This document shows positions 8,604 to 15,270 of a stretch of DNA of 29,496 nt, piece after piece (position 1 is the first letter of the stretch; every line of letters starts with the position of its first letter). Origin of the DNA: Bacteroidales bacterium (GTDB lineage: Bacteria; Bacteroidota; Bacteroidia; Bacteroidales; Bacteroidaceae); assembly GCA_004552195.1 (NCBI GenBank), contig SFPC01000014.1, positions 1 through 29,496 of the forward strand. Direction: 5' to 3'. Under the pieces are notes generated by a model. The model was given only the letters and a program-made list of their open reading frames with translations. It did not search any database and had not been told where the DNA came from. The position numbers and the translations under genes were made by a program.

Positions 8604-8632
8604 CAAATGTAAGCATTTTGTACAGACCCAAA
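8604..8632 (-). promoter_or_regulatory. Probable nucleoside kinase promoter
   Basis: On the minus strand TACATTTG (8611-8604) matches the -7 consensus, and a TTTG (8632-8629) lies 17 bases upstream, slightly closer than the usual 19-21. It is positioned just before the kinase ATG at 8578, giving a very short leader. Confidence 0.5.
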
Positions 8633-8738
8633 GCGCAGTCGTGCCCTTTTAAACCTTTACAACAAGCCGAAAAACCCATAAAAACGCATTTCAGAAGCCT
8701 TTTTCCTGAAAAAAATCGGCAAAAAGCTTGATTTACAG

Positions 8739-8768
8739 TTGGATAGCCAAACAAAATTCGTACTTTTG
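8739..8768 (+). promoter_or_regulatory. rpsO promoter
   Basis: TACTTTTG at 8761-8768 is a full -7 match 52 bases before the rpsO ATG. An upstream TTGG (8739-8742), 18 bases away, is a partial -33 box. Confidence 0.6.
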
Positions 8769-8770
8769 CA

Positions 8771-8793
8771 CCCGCTACGCCCACAAGGGCGGG
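8771..8793 (+). promoter_or_regulatory. rpsO leader with alternative hairpins
   Basis: Two stems compete in the short rpsO leader. CGCCC (8778-8782) can pair with GGGCG (8787-8791) around an ACAA tetraloop, while CCCGC (8771-8775) can pair with GCGGG (8789-8793). The two share 8789-8791 and cannot form together. S15 represses its own mRNA through leader structures in several phyla, so this is a candidate autoregulatory site; I cannot match it to a known S15 leader class. Confidence 0.35.
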
Positions 8794-8820
8794 CAAAACA
8801 TCCCAAATATCTTTTATACA

Positions 8821-9090
8821 ATGTACTTAAATCCTGAAATTAAGAAAGAGATCTTTGGCAAGTACGGACAGTCTAATTCGGACACCGGCTCGGTTGAAAG
8901 CCAGGTGGCCTTGTTTTCTTACCGTATTGCCCACTTGACGGAGCACATGAAGGCAAACCGTAAAGATCATACGACTGAGCGTTCACTCGTTAAGCTGGTA
9001 GGTAAGCGCCGCGCGCTGCTCAACTACCTGAAGCGCAACGACATCACACGCTATCGTAACCTCGTGAAAGCTCTCGGCCTCCGCAAGTAA
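8821..9090 (+). CDS. rpsO: Small ribosomal subunit protein S15 (uS15)
   Basis: The 89-residue product is a full-length S15, which binds 16S rRNA early in assembly of the small-subunit platform. The conserved stretches DTGSVESQVALFSYRIAHLTEH and GKRRALLNYLKRND are clear. The frame is open upstream to 8728, but the ATG at 8821 gives the family-length protein and lies behind the promoter at 8761-8768, so the upstream extension is rejected. It is transcribed alone and followed by two hairpins. Confidence 0.98.
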   Translation: MYLNPEIKKEIFGKYGQSNSDTGSVESQVALFSYRIAHLTEHMKANRKDHTTERSLVKLVGKRRALLNYLKRNDITRYRNLVKALGLRK

Positions 9091-9136
9091 TCACTCTGCC
9101 GGCCGGAAAGTTTTCTCGAAGCCTTCCGCATCACGC

Positions 9137-9178
9137 TGCCCCTGCTGCCACACCTGTTGCAGCAGGGGCAGATGCTTT
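9137..9178 (+). terminator. rpsO terminator hairpin
   Basis: A perfect 12-base stem, TGCCCCTGCTGC (9137-9148) with its complement at 9159-9170 and a 10-base loop, begins 46 bases after the rpsO stop. It is followed by GATGCTTTTC, a weak U-tract. A second, A/T-flanked hairpin 45 bases further on would act as backup. Confidence 0.7.
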
Positions 9179-9214
9179 TCGGGAAGAGGCGCAAAGCATC
9201 GCCCGAAGGGCTAC

Positions 9215-9275
9215 AAAAAGTCCAGGACTATTTTTTTCAAATCGCCGAGTAGAAAAAAATAGTCCTGGACTTTTT
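9215..9275. terminator. Bidirectional hairpin with A/T-run arms (repeat family member)
   Basis: Perfect 23-base arms (9215-9237 and 9253-9275) surround a 15-base loop. Each arm has the core AGTCCAGGACT or AGTCCTGGACT flanked by runs of A and T, so the RNA ends in a U-run in both directions: a bidirectional intrinsic terminator between rpsO and the end of the minus-strand array. Bases 9247-9275 recur at 19917-19945 with a single mismatch, so this is also a member of a dispersed repeat family. Confidence 0.75.
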
Positions 9276-9361
9276 TCGTACAAGTGGCGAACTTTTTCGA
9301 CCGCAACTTACAGCCGGCTGTTCGCTTAGGGATTAGACGACACCGTCAGGCCATCGGCAAG

Positions 9362-9856
9362 CTATTCCACGACGATGTCGGGAAAATCATGCCTTTCGCC
9401 TGCCACGCGGAGGGTATGTGTGTACTCATGAGCCAGCTCGCCCTCTTTGAACACCAGCACCTTGCAGGGGATTTCGCCACCCCCATTGGCGGAAAAGTAG
9501 TGTATGTAGAGCTTGTAGGCACCCTGTGACGGATAGTTCCAGAAGATATTCTCCACAGCTCCGGGTCCGCCGGGAATGTTGTCGAAATCAAGCCGGCCAT
9601 AGGAACCAAAAGGATGCTTGTTCCGGAAATAGATGTGCTTTCCGCTGGGTTCTACCACATGGAGGTCGACATCACCCGGGCGGTCCCACAAAAGGGTCAC
9701 CTTGAGGTTACCCATGCCACCCGTGCGGCGGGCTTGTTCCTCCGCGTTGTCCTCACGCGGAGCATCCTGCCTGCCACACTGACGCAACATCAGCAACATC
9801 AGCAACAGGATGAGGACAACGTAGACCGAACCGAATACAAATCTCAACCACTTCAT
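9362..9856 (-). CDS. Membrane-anchored DUF2135/YfaP-like beta domain protein
   Basis: I start this protein at ATG 9856, giving 164 residues, because that ATG overlaps the TGA of the upstream DUF1294 gene in an ATGA junction typical of translational coupling; a start at 9880 would add 8 residues. A hydrophobic segment (about 8-25) is followed by RQCG and a charged linker. From about residue 50 a compact beta domain begins with NLKVTLLWDRPGDVDLHVVEP, matching the DUF2135/YfaP-like pattern (W-D-x-x-x-D-V-D-L-H-V-x-E-P). It should be anchored in the inner membrane with the domain in the periplasm. It is the last gene of the array and is followed by the bidirectional hairpin at 9215-9275. The family is often linked to surface or secreted systems, but its function is unknown. 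Confidence 0.75.
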   Translation of the reverse strand: MKWLRFVFGSVYVVLILLLMLLMLRQCGRQDAPREDNAEEQARRTGGMGNLKVTLLWDRPGDVDLHVVEPSGKHIYFRNKHPFGSYGRLDFDNIPGGPGAVENIFWNYPSQGAYKLYIHYFSANGGGEIPCKVLVFKEGELAHEYTHTLRVAGERHDFPDIVVE

Positions 9857-10128
9857 ACGCCGGTAAAGAAAATACGGCACAACACGTGTAAAGCCAGCTG
9901 AATGGCGAGCACAATGGGCACCGTGATACGGAAAGAAGTGTGTTGCGTTTTATGGCGGAAGAAGAGCATGCCACAGAGTGCGCCAAAGGCACCGTCAAGC
10001 ACGATGAGCGCGAACAGAAGTGCCTCAGGCACCCGACGGCTCTGCACTGTGGCCCAATGTTTGTCCATGCCGAACACGGCAAAGGTCAACACGCTCATGA
10101 TAAACAGGATATATAATTCTATTGTCAT
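9853..10128 (-). CDS. DUF1294 family small membrane protein
   Basis: This 91-residue integral membrane protein has three predicted helices (about 3-20, 37-56 and 67-88). It carries the DUF1294 features in order: an Asp-Lys pair (DKHWA, 22-26), RVPE (32-35), a Gly-rich LDGAFGALCGM stretch (44-54) and FRHKT (57-61). The role of DUF1294 is unknown. It starts 19 bases after the stop of the upstream 610-residue gene and overlaps the next gene by 4 bases, so it belongs to the same transcript. DUF1294 genes are widespread outside this kind of locus, so it may be a passenger. Confidence 0.85.
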   Translation of the reverse strand: MTIELYILFIMSVLTFAVFGMDKHWATVQSRRVPEALLFALIVLDGAFGALCGMLFFRHKTQHTSFRITVPIVLAIQLALHVLCRIFFTGV

Positions 10129-10147
10129 GGTTATGAGTTTTCAGTTG

Positions 10148-11980
10148 TTAATGTAACCAAGAGGACATAAAGGGGTCGAATATATCACACGCCAAGTTGG
10201 TGAACAAAAGGGCCAGACAGGTGAGAATGCCAAGCGACAGAATCAACAAGGTCCACCACAACCAATGCCAACGCGAGGGCTTGGAAGGCCGGGTCTGGAT
10301 GAGGTATTCATACTCGTCGGGCTCCAACTGCAAAACGATGTTTTCTATGCGCTCTTCGGTGTCGTGCATCAGGATGTTGATGGGTTTTCCGGCATCGAAA
10401 GCCGCGTTGGGCAGGTTGGTTCCGCCTTCTTCGTCGAGCGTTGCGGGGAACCGTTGCTCATCCTGGCAGAACTCTACGCGCACACCGCGATAGGGCTGCT
10501 CTGCGTGGTCAATGAAGCGCACGTGATAGTCGAGTGCTGAAGGTGGGGGCGGCGGTGGAGGTGTAGGTTGCGCTGCGCGGAACTCAAAAAGGTTTTCACC
10601 GGCGGTGGCAAGCTCCCTCCGATCGGAGCCGATGGCGGTGGTTACGGTACATTGGCGACCCTCCACATAGGGCAACACAAAGCGGGCTTCGCCCTGCGCG
10701 TTGGTGGTGAAGGTATGCTGCGCGCCGTCGTAGTCGGCCGTGCCGTTTTGTCCTGCCATGGGCTGTCCGTCGGCCTGGAACAGACGCACCACCACTGGAG
10801 CCGTGAGGGGTTCCTCCCTCACCTCGCGGAAGTCGAACACCTGCTCAAAGCCTGCCTTCAGCTCCTGCTGCTGCGTGCCGAGGCCGGTGATTACCACGCA
10901 CGAAATGCCCTGCCGGTAGGGCAGAGAGAGGGTGGCCTCACCGAGACTGTCGGTGACGAGCGTGCGTTGCTCCGTGGCATAAATCAGCTGCACACTTTCG
11001 CCCACGTAGGGCGTTCCGTCGGCGTGTACCATGTGGACCTTTACCCTCGCCGGCGGGGTAACGACATCAAAAGTAAAGAGGTTCGTGCCTATCTGGAGCA
11101 CCCGGGTTTCGCTCTCGCCGAGTGCGCTGACCGTGGCCTGCTCGCCTTCCCACCAGGTGAAGGTGGCTGCCACGGACTGGCCGGGCTCGGCCTGTAACGT
11201 CTGCGACTGGCCGTGATAACTGACGACGACATTCTCCACCGTCTGCACGGGGGCATGGTCGCGCTGGAGCATCACCTGCACCTTGGCCTGCTGGGTCACG
11301 TCGCTCACGTAGTTTTCCTGCCCTGCCATCACTTCGAGGGCGAAGCTCATGCCTGTTTTCAAATCTACCACCTGTAAGGGCGTGCCGGCGTTGAGTTGTC
11401 CTAACGTATAGTAACCATCGGGACCGGTGGTCAGGGTTTGTTGCGGCCTGTTTCCGGCTGCGAGAGTGAACTGGCGGCCGGGCTGCATCTGTCCGTCAAT
11501 GGAGAAACCCAGCTTGACGTTCTGCGGCTTTTTCCCGGGGGTGAGCACCACCTTGGGCGACGTCGGTGTGAGGGAGTTCTCAAATCCCCATCCGGTGAAG
11601 AGGATTTGCAGTCCCTGAGCCTCATCGTGACGGAAGAACACGTAGTCTTCATCGTTGGGAATCTTCACCAAGCTCTCGCCCAACGCCTGTGCCTGTGCGC
11701 CTTTCTGGGCCAGATGGTGCACGATGCGCTGACGGCTGTCGGCCACCTTCTGGTCAATCTGCGCCCGCACCGCTTCGTCGGCTTGTCCTGCGGGTTGCCA
11801 GCCGGCATCAGCATGGTTCCACTCGTAGTTACGGCCATTCACCCGCAAAGTGGCGAAGAGGACACGCAAGTCGGCGGGCAGCTTGAACTGATCAATCATT
11901 TCATTGGCTAAGTTCGTCGGGTTGTTACCCCTGATGCGCCAGTGTACCGCGCTACTGTCTATTTGTTTTATCAGAGCCAT
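10148..11980 (-). CDS. Tail-anchored protein with repeated Ig-like/regulatory beta domains
   Basis: This 610-residue protein has no signal peptide but one strong C-terminal membrane helix (about 571-595, WHWLWWTLLILSLG...), so most of it should lie on the cytoplasmic side as a tail-anchored protein. An N-terminal segment of about 140 residues is unrecognised. It is followed by about four beta domains that look like carboxypeptidase-regulatory or Ig-like repeats (about 155-235, 310-385, 395-468, 483-560). Repeats two and three share the plan V..F..DG.P..G, then T...GEA...LPY..G..C.V. A run of seven prolines (474-480) links repeats three and four. It is separated from the upstream gene by a 188-base inverted-repeat element, and is followed by the DUF1294 gene. 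I do not know its function; scaffold or adaptor is an inference. Confidence 0.75.
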   Translation of the reverse strand: MALIKQIDSSAVHWRIRGNNPTNLANEMIDQFKLPADLRVLFATLRVNGRNYEWNHADAGWQPAGQADEAVRAQIDQKVADSRQRIVHHLAQKGAQAQALGESLVKIPNDEDYVFFRHDEAQGLQILFTGWGFENSLTPTSPKVVLTPGKKPQNVKLGFSIDGQMQPGRQFTLAAGNRPQQTLTTGPDGYYTLGQLNAGTPLQVVDLKTGMSFALEVMAGQENYVSDVTQQAKVQVMLQRDHAPVQTVENVVVSYHGQSQTLQAEPGQSVAATFTWWEGEQATVSALGESETRVLQIGTNLFTFDVVTPPARVKVHMVHADGTPYVGESVQLIYATEQRTLVTDSLGEATLSLPYRQGISCVVITGLGTQQQELKAGFEQVFDFREVREEPLTAPVVVRLFQADGQPMAGQNGTADYDGAQHTFTTNAQGEARFVLPYVEGRQCTVTTAIGSDRRELATAGENLFEFRAAQPTPPPPPPPSALDYHVRFIDHAEQPYRGVRVEFCQDEQRFPATLDEEGGTNLPNAAFDAGKPINILMHDTEERIENIVLQLEPDEYEYLIQTRPSKPSRWHWLWWTLLILSLGILTCLALLFTNLACDIFDPFMSSWLH

Positions 11981-12004
11981 TGTTCTATGTCGTTTGATTA
12001 TTTG

Positions 12005-12192
12005 AGGGGTGTTCTATAAATTAGTTTTAGGGGGTACTATTCTATAATAGGCTTGGCTGCTTCTACGTCTCTCGCATTGTATCTTGCTGATTTTCATTCA
12101 GTCACGTAGCTCGCTACGCTCCTTCATTCAAACCAGCCATCTACGGCGCGATAGCCGCAGAATCATCTCAAGCTAATTTATAGAACACCCCT
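12005..12192. mobile_element. 188-base MITE-like element with perfect 20-base inverted termini
   Basis: The ends, 12005-12024 (AGGGGTGTTCTATAAATTAG) and 12173-12192, are perfect inverted repeats. The interior has a second, degenerate copy of the end (TTCTATAATAGG near 12040), a hairpin CGTAGC-TC-GCTACG (12105-12118) and another stem CTACGGC/GCCGCAG (12141-12158). No open frame fits it. It lies inside the array between the 338-residue coiled-coil gene and the 610-residue gene, and its right end touches the TAA of the upstream gene (12193-12195). The whole transcript region could fold into one long hairpin. It is probably a non-autonomous mobile or REP-like element; no target-site duplication is obvious. 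Confidence 0.75.
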
Positions 12193-13209
12193 TTATTCTG
12201 TCTTCAACGCTTTGATTTCTGCCGCTACCTTGTCGCCATGGAAAGCGTTTTTCCAGGTTTTTTTCCTGTAATCGGCGTATTGCTTCTTCAGGTAGGGAAT
12301 GCGCTCCACCGCCTTGGCATGTTGCTCATCGAAGCTGGTAAGAAAGTTGCGCACGTTGTCCTCTACCAGGTGGGCGGAGGCTTCTATCAGTCCTTCGCGC
12401 TCCGTTTCCACCTGAGCAATGAGCGATTGGAACGCCTTGACCAAGGAGCCGTAAGTTTCAAGTGCAGCAACGGCCTGCTCCACTTCAGCCCACTGCTTTT
12501 CGGTCCAAGGCTTGGGGTCGTCGGGTGTTCCGTTGCAGATGTACGACTCTAACCCCCGGAGCTGGCGCACCGCGTCGCCCACACGGGCTTTGTCGTAGGA
12601 ACGTTCCGCCACGGCGAGCTGTTGGTCGATTGTCTCCTTCAGCTCCATACACTTGCGGAGGCGTGCCCCGAGCATCTGCATGGCGAAGTCAGCCTGCAAG
12701 GCATCCGTTTCCTGCTGCAAAAGGCGGAGCGTATCGACCGACATCTGTGAATAGGGGCGGCGGATGTAGGCTTCGACTCGCCGGGTGAGGCCGTCGGAAG
12801 TCTGCCGCGCCATTTCGGCCAGCCCCTGCACGCTGTCGGCTCGCAAGGCCATGCGTTGCATCACGTCGGCCACGCCTTTGTGCAGGCGGAGCGAGTCCTC
12901 GAATTGCTGCAGCCGGGCTTTCATCTCGTCCACCTGCCGCTGTAGCTGTGCCAACGTGTCCTGCTTTAGGCGCATAAGCAAATAGGCTTTGTCGGTGGCC
13001 ATACCGGCACAGGCGACTGCCGAATCTTGCCGCACTTTTTGCAACTGCATGTGCTCTTTCCGCAGCTGCTTGCCCAGCGAAGCAGTGTCCTTACACAGCT
13101 GTTTGACCTGCGCAGCCAGTTCTTTTTCCCGGTCGGTCTGCTGTGCGGCCAAGGGTAGGGCCAGGCAGAGGAAGCAGACGGCAAGTAAATAGTATCTTAT
13201 CCTGTTCAT
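12193..13209 (-). CDS. Secreted coiled-coil protein, paralogue B
   Basis: The product has 338 residues and a signal peptide (MNRIRYYLLAVCFLCLALPLAAQ), so it is periplasmic or further out. Residues about 25-115 are a long Gln/Lys/Glu-rich coiled coil. The rest is mainly helical. It has the same length and plan as the gene directly upstream, and shares local matches (PYSQMSVDTL versus LYSQMDNRTL; ERIPYLKKQYADYRKK versus SRLPYIKVRYFYLKQQ), so the two look like an old tandem duplication. Its ATG overlaps the upstream TGA by 4 bases (13206-13209). The family is not recognised. The 188-base repeat element starts immediately after its stop codon. Confidence 0.8.
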   Translation of the reverse strand: MNRIRYYLLAVCFLCLALPLAAQQTDREKELAAQVKQLCKDTASLGKQLRKEHMQLQKVRQDSAVACAGMATDKAYLLMRLKQDTLAQLQRQVDEMKARLQQFEDSLRLHKGVADVMQRMALRADSVQGLAEMARQTSDGLTRRVEAYIRRPYSQMSVDTLRLLQQETDALQADFAMQMLGARLRKCMELKETIDQQLAVAERSYDKARVGDAVRQLRGLESYICNGTPDDPKPWTEKQWAEVEQAVAALETYGSLVKAFQSLIAQVETEREGLIEASAHLVEDNVRNFLTSFDEQHAKAVERIPYLKKQYADYRKKTWKNAFHGDKVAAEIKALKTE

Positions 13210-14222
13210 GGTGTTCCGATGTTCATTTCTTGACAGAATTTCTTGAATTTGGCATCTTCAAGCAGTGAGGCCGGAGTGGCAGTTCCTGCAAGTTGCTGTT
13301 TCAGATAGAAGTAGCGCACCTTGATATAAGGAAGACGGGAAAAGACATACTCCTCGTATTTTTTGGTTAGCTCGTTGTCTAACCATTTGTTCACCTTGCT
13401 GCGACCCTGAGCGGCATCTTCTCCGGCCGCTTCGCGAAGGAGTTGGAGGAACTGGGTGTAGCGTGCGGTACCATCCTCATAGCCTAACAGGCAGACCACC
13501 TTTCCGTCGTACAACTCCTGCCACTGCACTGTGGAAAACGCTTTTTGTCGGTTCAAGCCTTCAAACTGCTTGGCCAACTGCATCACGGCGGGAGTGCAAG
13601 GCAACGCCAGGAGACTGTCGGCCTGGTGTAGCCACTGCTTTACCTGCCTTGCTGTGCGCAAACGCGGCAGTAATGGCTTGATTTCGGGATAGTCGGCATA
13701 GGCTTCGACCTCTGCGCCATAGCGTTGCAGGGTCCGGTTGTCCATCTGCGAATACAGACGTTTCAGGAAGTCGGTTGCTTTTCCGGCAAGCACCTTGGCG
13801 TAAGCGGGAGCGTAGGCTTGCAACCCGGCCACGTCGGCCATTTGCTGCTGTTCGGCTTGGCGGATGGAATCGGCGTCGTGCTCAATCTGTTGGCCTACCT
13901 CTGCCAGCTGCTGTTGCAGTTGTTGGCGGATGGAATCGGCCTTATAAATGGCCTGATCCAGTTGGACGACACTGTCTTGGCAGGCTTTGGGCTTATGTTT
14001 CTCTTTCCAGTCTGCCGTTCGCTGCTTGCACGTTTCCGTTTGCTGCTTCAGCATCCTGATTTGCTTGTGCAGCGCTGCGGTATCGGCCGTCAGCCGCTGA
14101 TGAGCCTTTGGCCAATCAACCACCTCTTCCTGTGGGTGCTGCGCTGCGGCGGACGATGCGGCCGTCAGCAGGAGGCACAGGAAAAGCAGACGGAAGGGAA
14201 CGGGAATATCGAGGAGTTTCAT
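13206..14222 (-). CDS. Secreted coiled-coil protein, paralogue A
   Basis: This 338-residue protein has a Sec signal peptide (hydrophobic FRLLFLCLLLTAASSAAA, cleavage near AAAQ at about 28). A long coiled coil rich in Gln, Lys and Asp covers about 35-130 (TAALHKQIRMLKQQTETCKQ onwards), and the remainder is helical. It ends in a 4-base overlap with its paralogue downstream, so their synthesis is probably coupled. It has no catalytic motif that I can see. The position between membrane-anchored and Ig-like proteins of the same array suggests a structural periplasmic part, possibly a heteromeric partner of the neighbouring paralogue; that is inference. Confidence 0.8.
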   Translation of the reverse strand: MKLLDIPVPFRLLFLCLLLTAASSAAAQHPQEEVVDWPKAHQRLTADTAALHKQIRMLKQQTETCKQRTADWKEKHKPKACQDSVVQLDQAIYKADSIRQQLQQQLAEVGQQIEHDADSIRQAEQQQMADVAGLQAYAPAYAKVLAGKATDFLKRLYSQMDNRTLQRYGAEVEAYADYPEIKPLLPRLRTARQVKQWLHQADSLLALPCTPAVMQLAKQFEGLNRQKAFSTVQWQELYDGKVVCLLGYEDGTARYTQFLQLLREAAGEDAAQGRSKVNKWLDNELTKKYEEYVFSRLPYIKVRYFYLKQQLAGTATPASLLEDAKFKKFCQEMNIGTP

Positions 14223-14293
14223 GAGTGATGCGTTGTGTATGAGAGGGAAGTCGAGATGAAAAACTATCTACAAGAGCCCCGGCTCTTCAAGCC

Positions 14294-15244
14294 TCAACCT
14301 TCCAACTCGTTCTTCAAGTCTTTCAGCGTGATAGTTTTCTTTTTCCGTTCAGAAGTCATCGGAATGTCAGATGGATGTTTCCTTCCTTGTTCCGACAACT
14401 GTTTTTTCCGATTCTGAACCGTCTGGTGAAATTCTTTATAGAAGTTTTCCAGCGTACTGTTTCTGCTGTATTTAGCCGAATAGTTGTTGGCTGCCTTCTT
14501 CAACAGGTCTAAGTTTTCATCATTCCGCTCTTCGTATCTAAAAGCGTCGATGATGGCGTTGCGCACGCGGTTCGGGTAGTTGGTTCTGCAAGTTGCCAAT
14601 TTGCTTTCAAAGGAACTGAAGGCATTTTTCACGGTGCAGGCGTTGCGCAAGTAGTTGTAGCAGGCATGATGCTTCAAGCGGTCGCGCTGCTGCTTCTTTT
14701 GGTGTTCAAAAGTGGCGAAGTCGTTGAACCGGCCGGTCGATTTGTTGAAATTGACGGAGCAAACCACCGACTGACTGCCGAATTGGAGAATGGAAGTGTA
14801 GAGTCTATACGTGTCCATTCCTTGTTTCAGCAAGCGTTTTCCTTCGTCAGTCATTTCGGGTTTCCGATACAGCGTGTCGGCATCGGTATTGAATTGCTTC
14901 ACCTTCTGCGTGCTGCATTCTTCCTTGGCGAACTCAGCCATGAAATGGCGGTTGAGCACTTTGACCGCGCCGAATCCGTTGGCTTCCTTGAGCGTTTGGA
15001 GTCCGCCGTCGCCGAGTTTGCGCCGATTGTACTGGATGTCGGCATCGGTGTCGCGGTATTTGGAAATGTCCCAGGCGGCTTCGGCATTCTCCCAGTTCGC
15101 CTTGATGTCGTTCTCCAGCTTTTGGAAAATCTTATTGTCTCTCTGCGACGGGAAAACCATCTCTTTGATGTCGGGAATATAGCTGATGCCTATGATTAGG
15201 CCGACAGTAACCAAAATAAGTCCCAATAATTTCAGAATCTTCAT
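14294..15244 (-). CDS. Membrane-anchored extracytoplasmic protein, unknown family
   Basis: The 316-residue product has one N-terminal hydrophobic helix (about 4-24, LKLLGLILVTVGLIIGISYI) without a clear cleavage site, so it is probably anchored with the rest in the periplasm. The body is helical and basic, with five cysteines (one each in EECSTQ, VVCSVN and ATCRTN, and two in HACYNYLRNAC) that could form disulfides. The C-terminus is Lys-rich (SERKKKTITLKDLKNELEG). It lies 26 bases after the 804-residue gene and 71 bases before the coiled-coil pair. I do not recognise the family and see no enzyme motif. Its size and topology fit a structural or adaptor subunit. Confidence 0.75.
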   Translation of the reverse strand: MKILKLLGLILVTVGLIIGISYIPDIKEMVFPSQRDNKIFQKLENDIKANWENAEAAWDISKYRDTDADIQYNRRKLGDGGLQTLKEANGFGAVKVLNRHFMAEFAKEECSTQKVKQFNTDADTLYRKPEMTDEGKRLLKQGMDTYRLYTSILQFGSQSVVCSVNFNKSTGRFNDFATFEHQKKQQRDRLKHHACYNYLRNACTVKNAFSSFESKLATCRTNYPNRVRNAIIDAFRYEERNDENLDLLKKAANNYSAKYSRNSTLENFYKEFHQTVQNRKKQLSEQGRKHPSDIPMTSERKKKTITLKDLKNELEG

Positions 15245-15270
15245 GGGGATGGATTTTTGAAAGCTAATGT

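Noticed and set aside
8728..8820. N-terminal extension of rpsO from an ATG at 8728
   Set aside because: It would read through the promoter -7 box at 8761-8768 and add residues absent from S15; ATG 8821 gives the family-standard protein.
9780..9790. Lipoprotein signal in the DUF2135-like protein (RQCG) and likewise FRSCG in the S8 protease
   Set aside because: The residues before the cysteine are Arg-Gln and Arg-Ser, which do not fit a lipobox; both segments read better as uncleaved membrane anchors.
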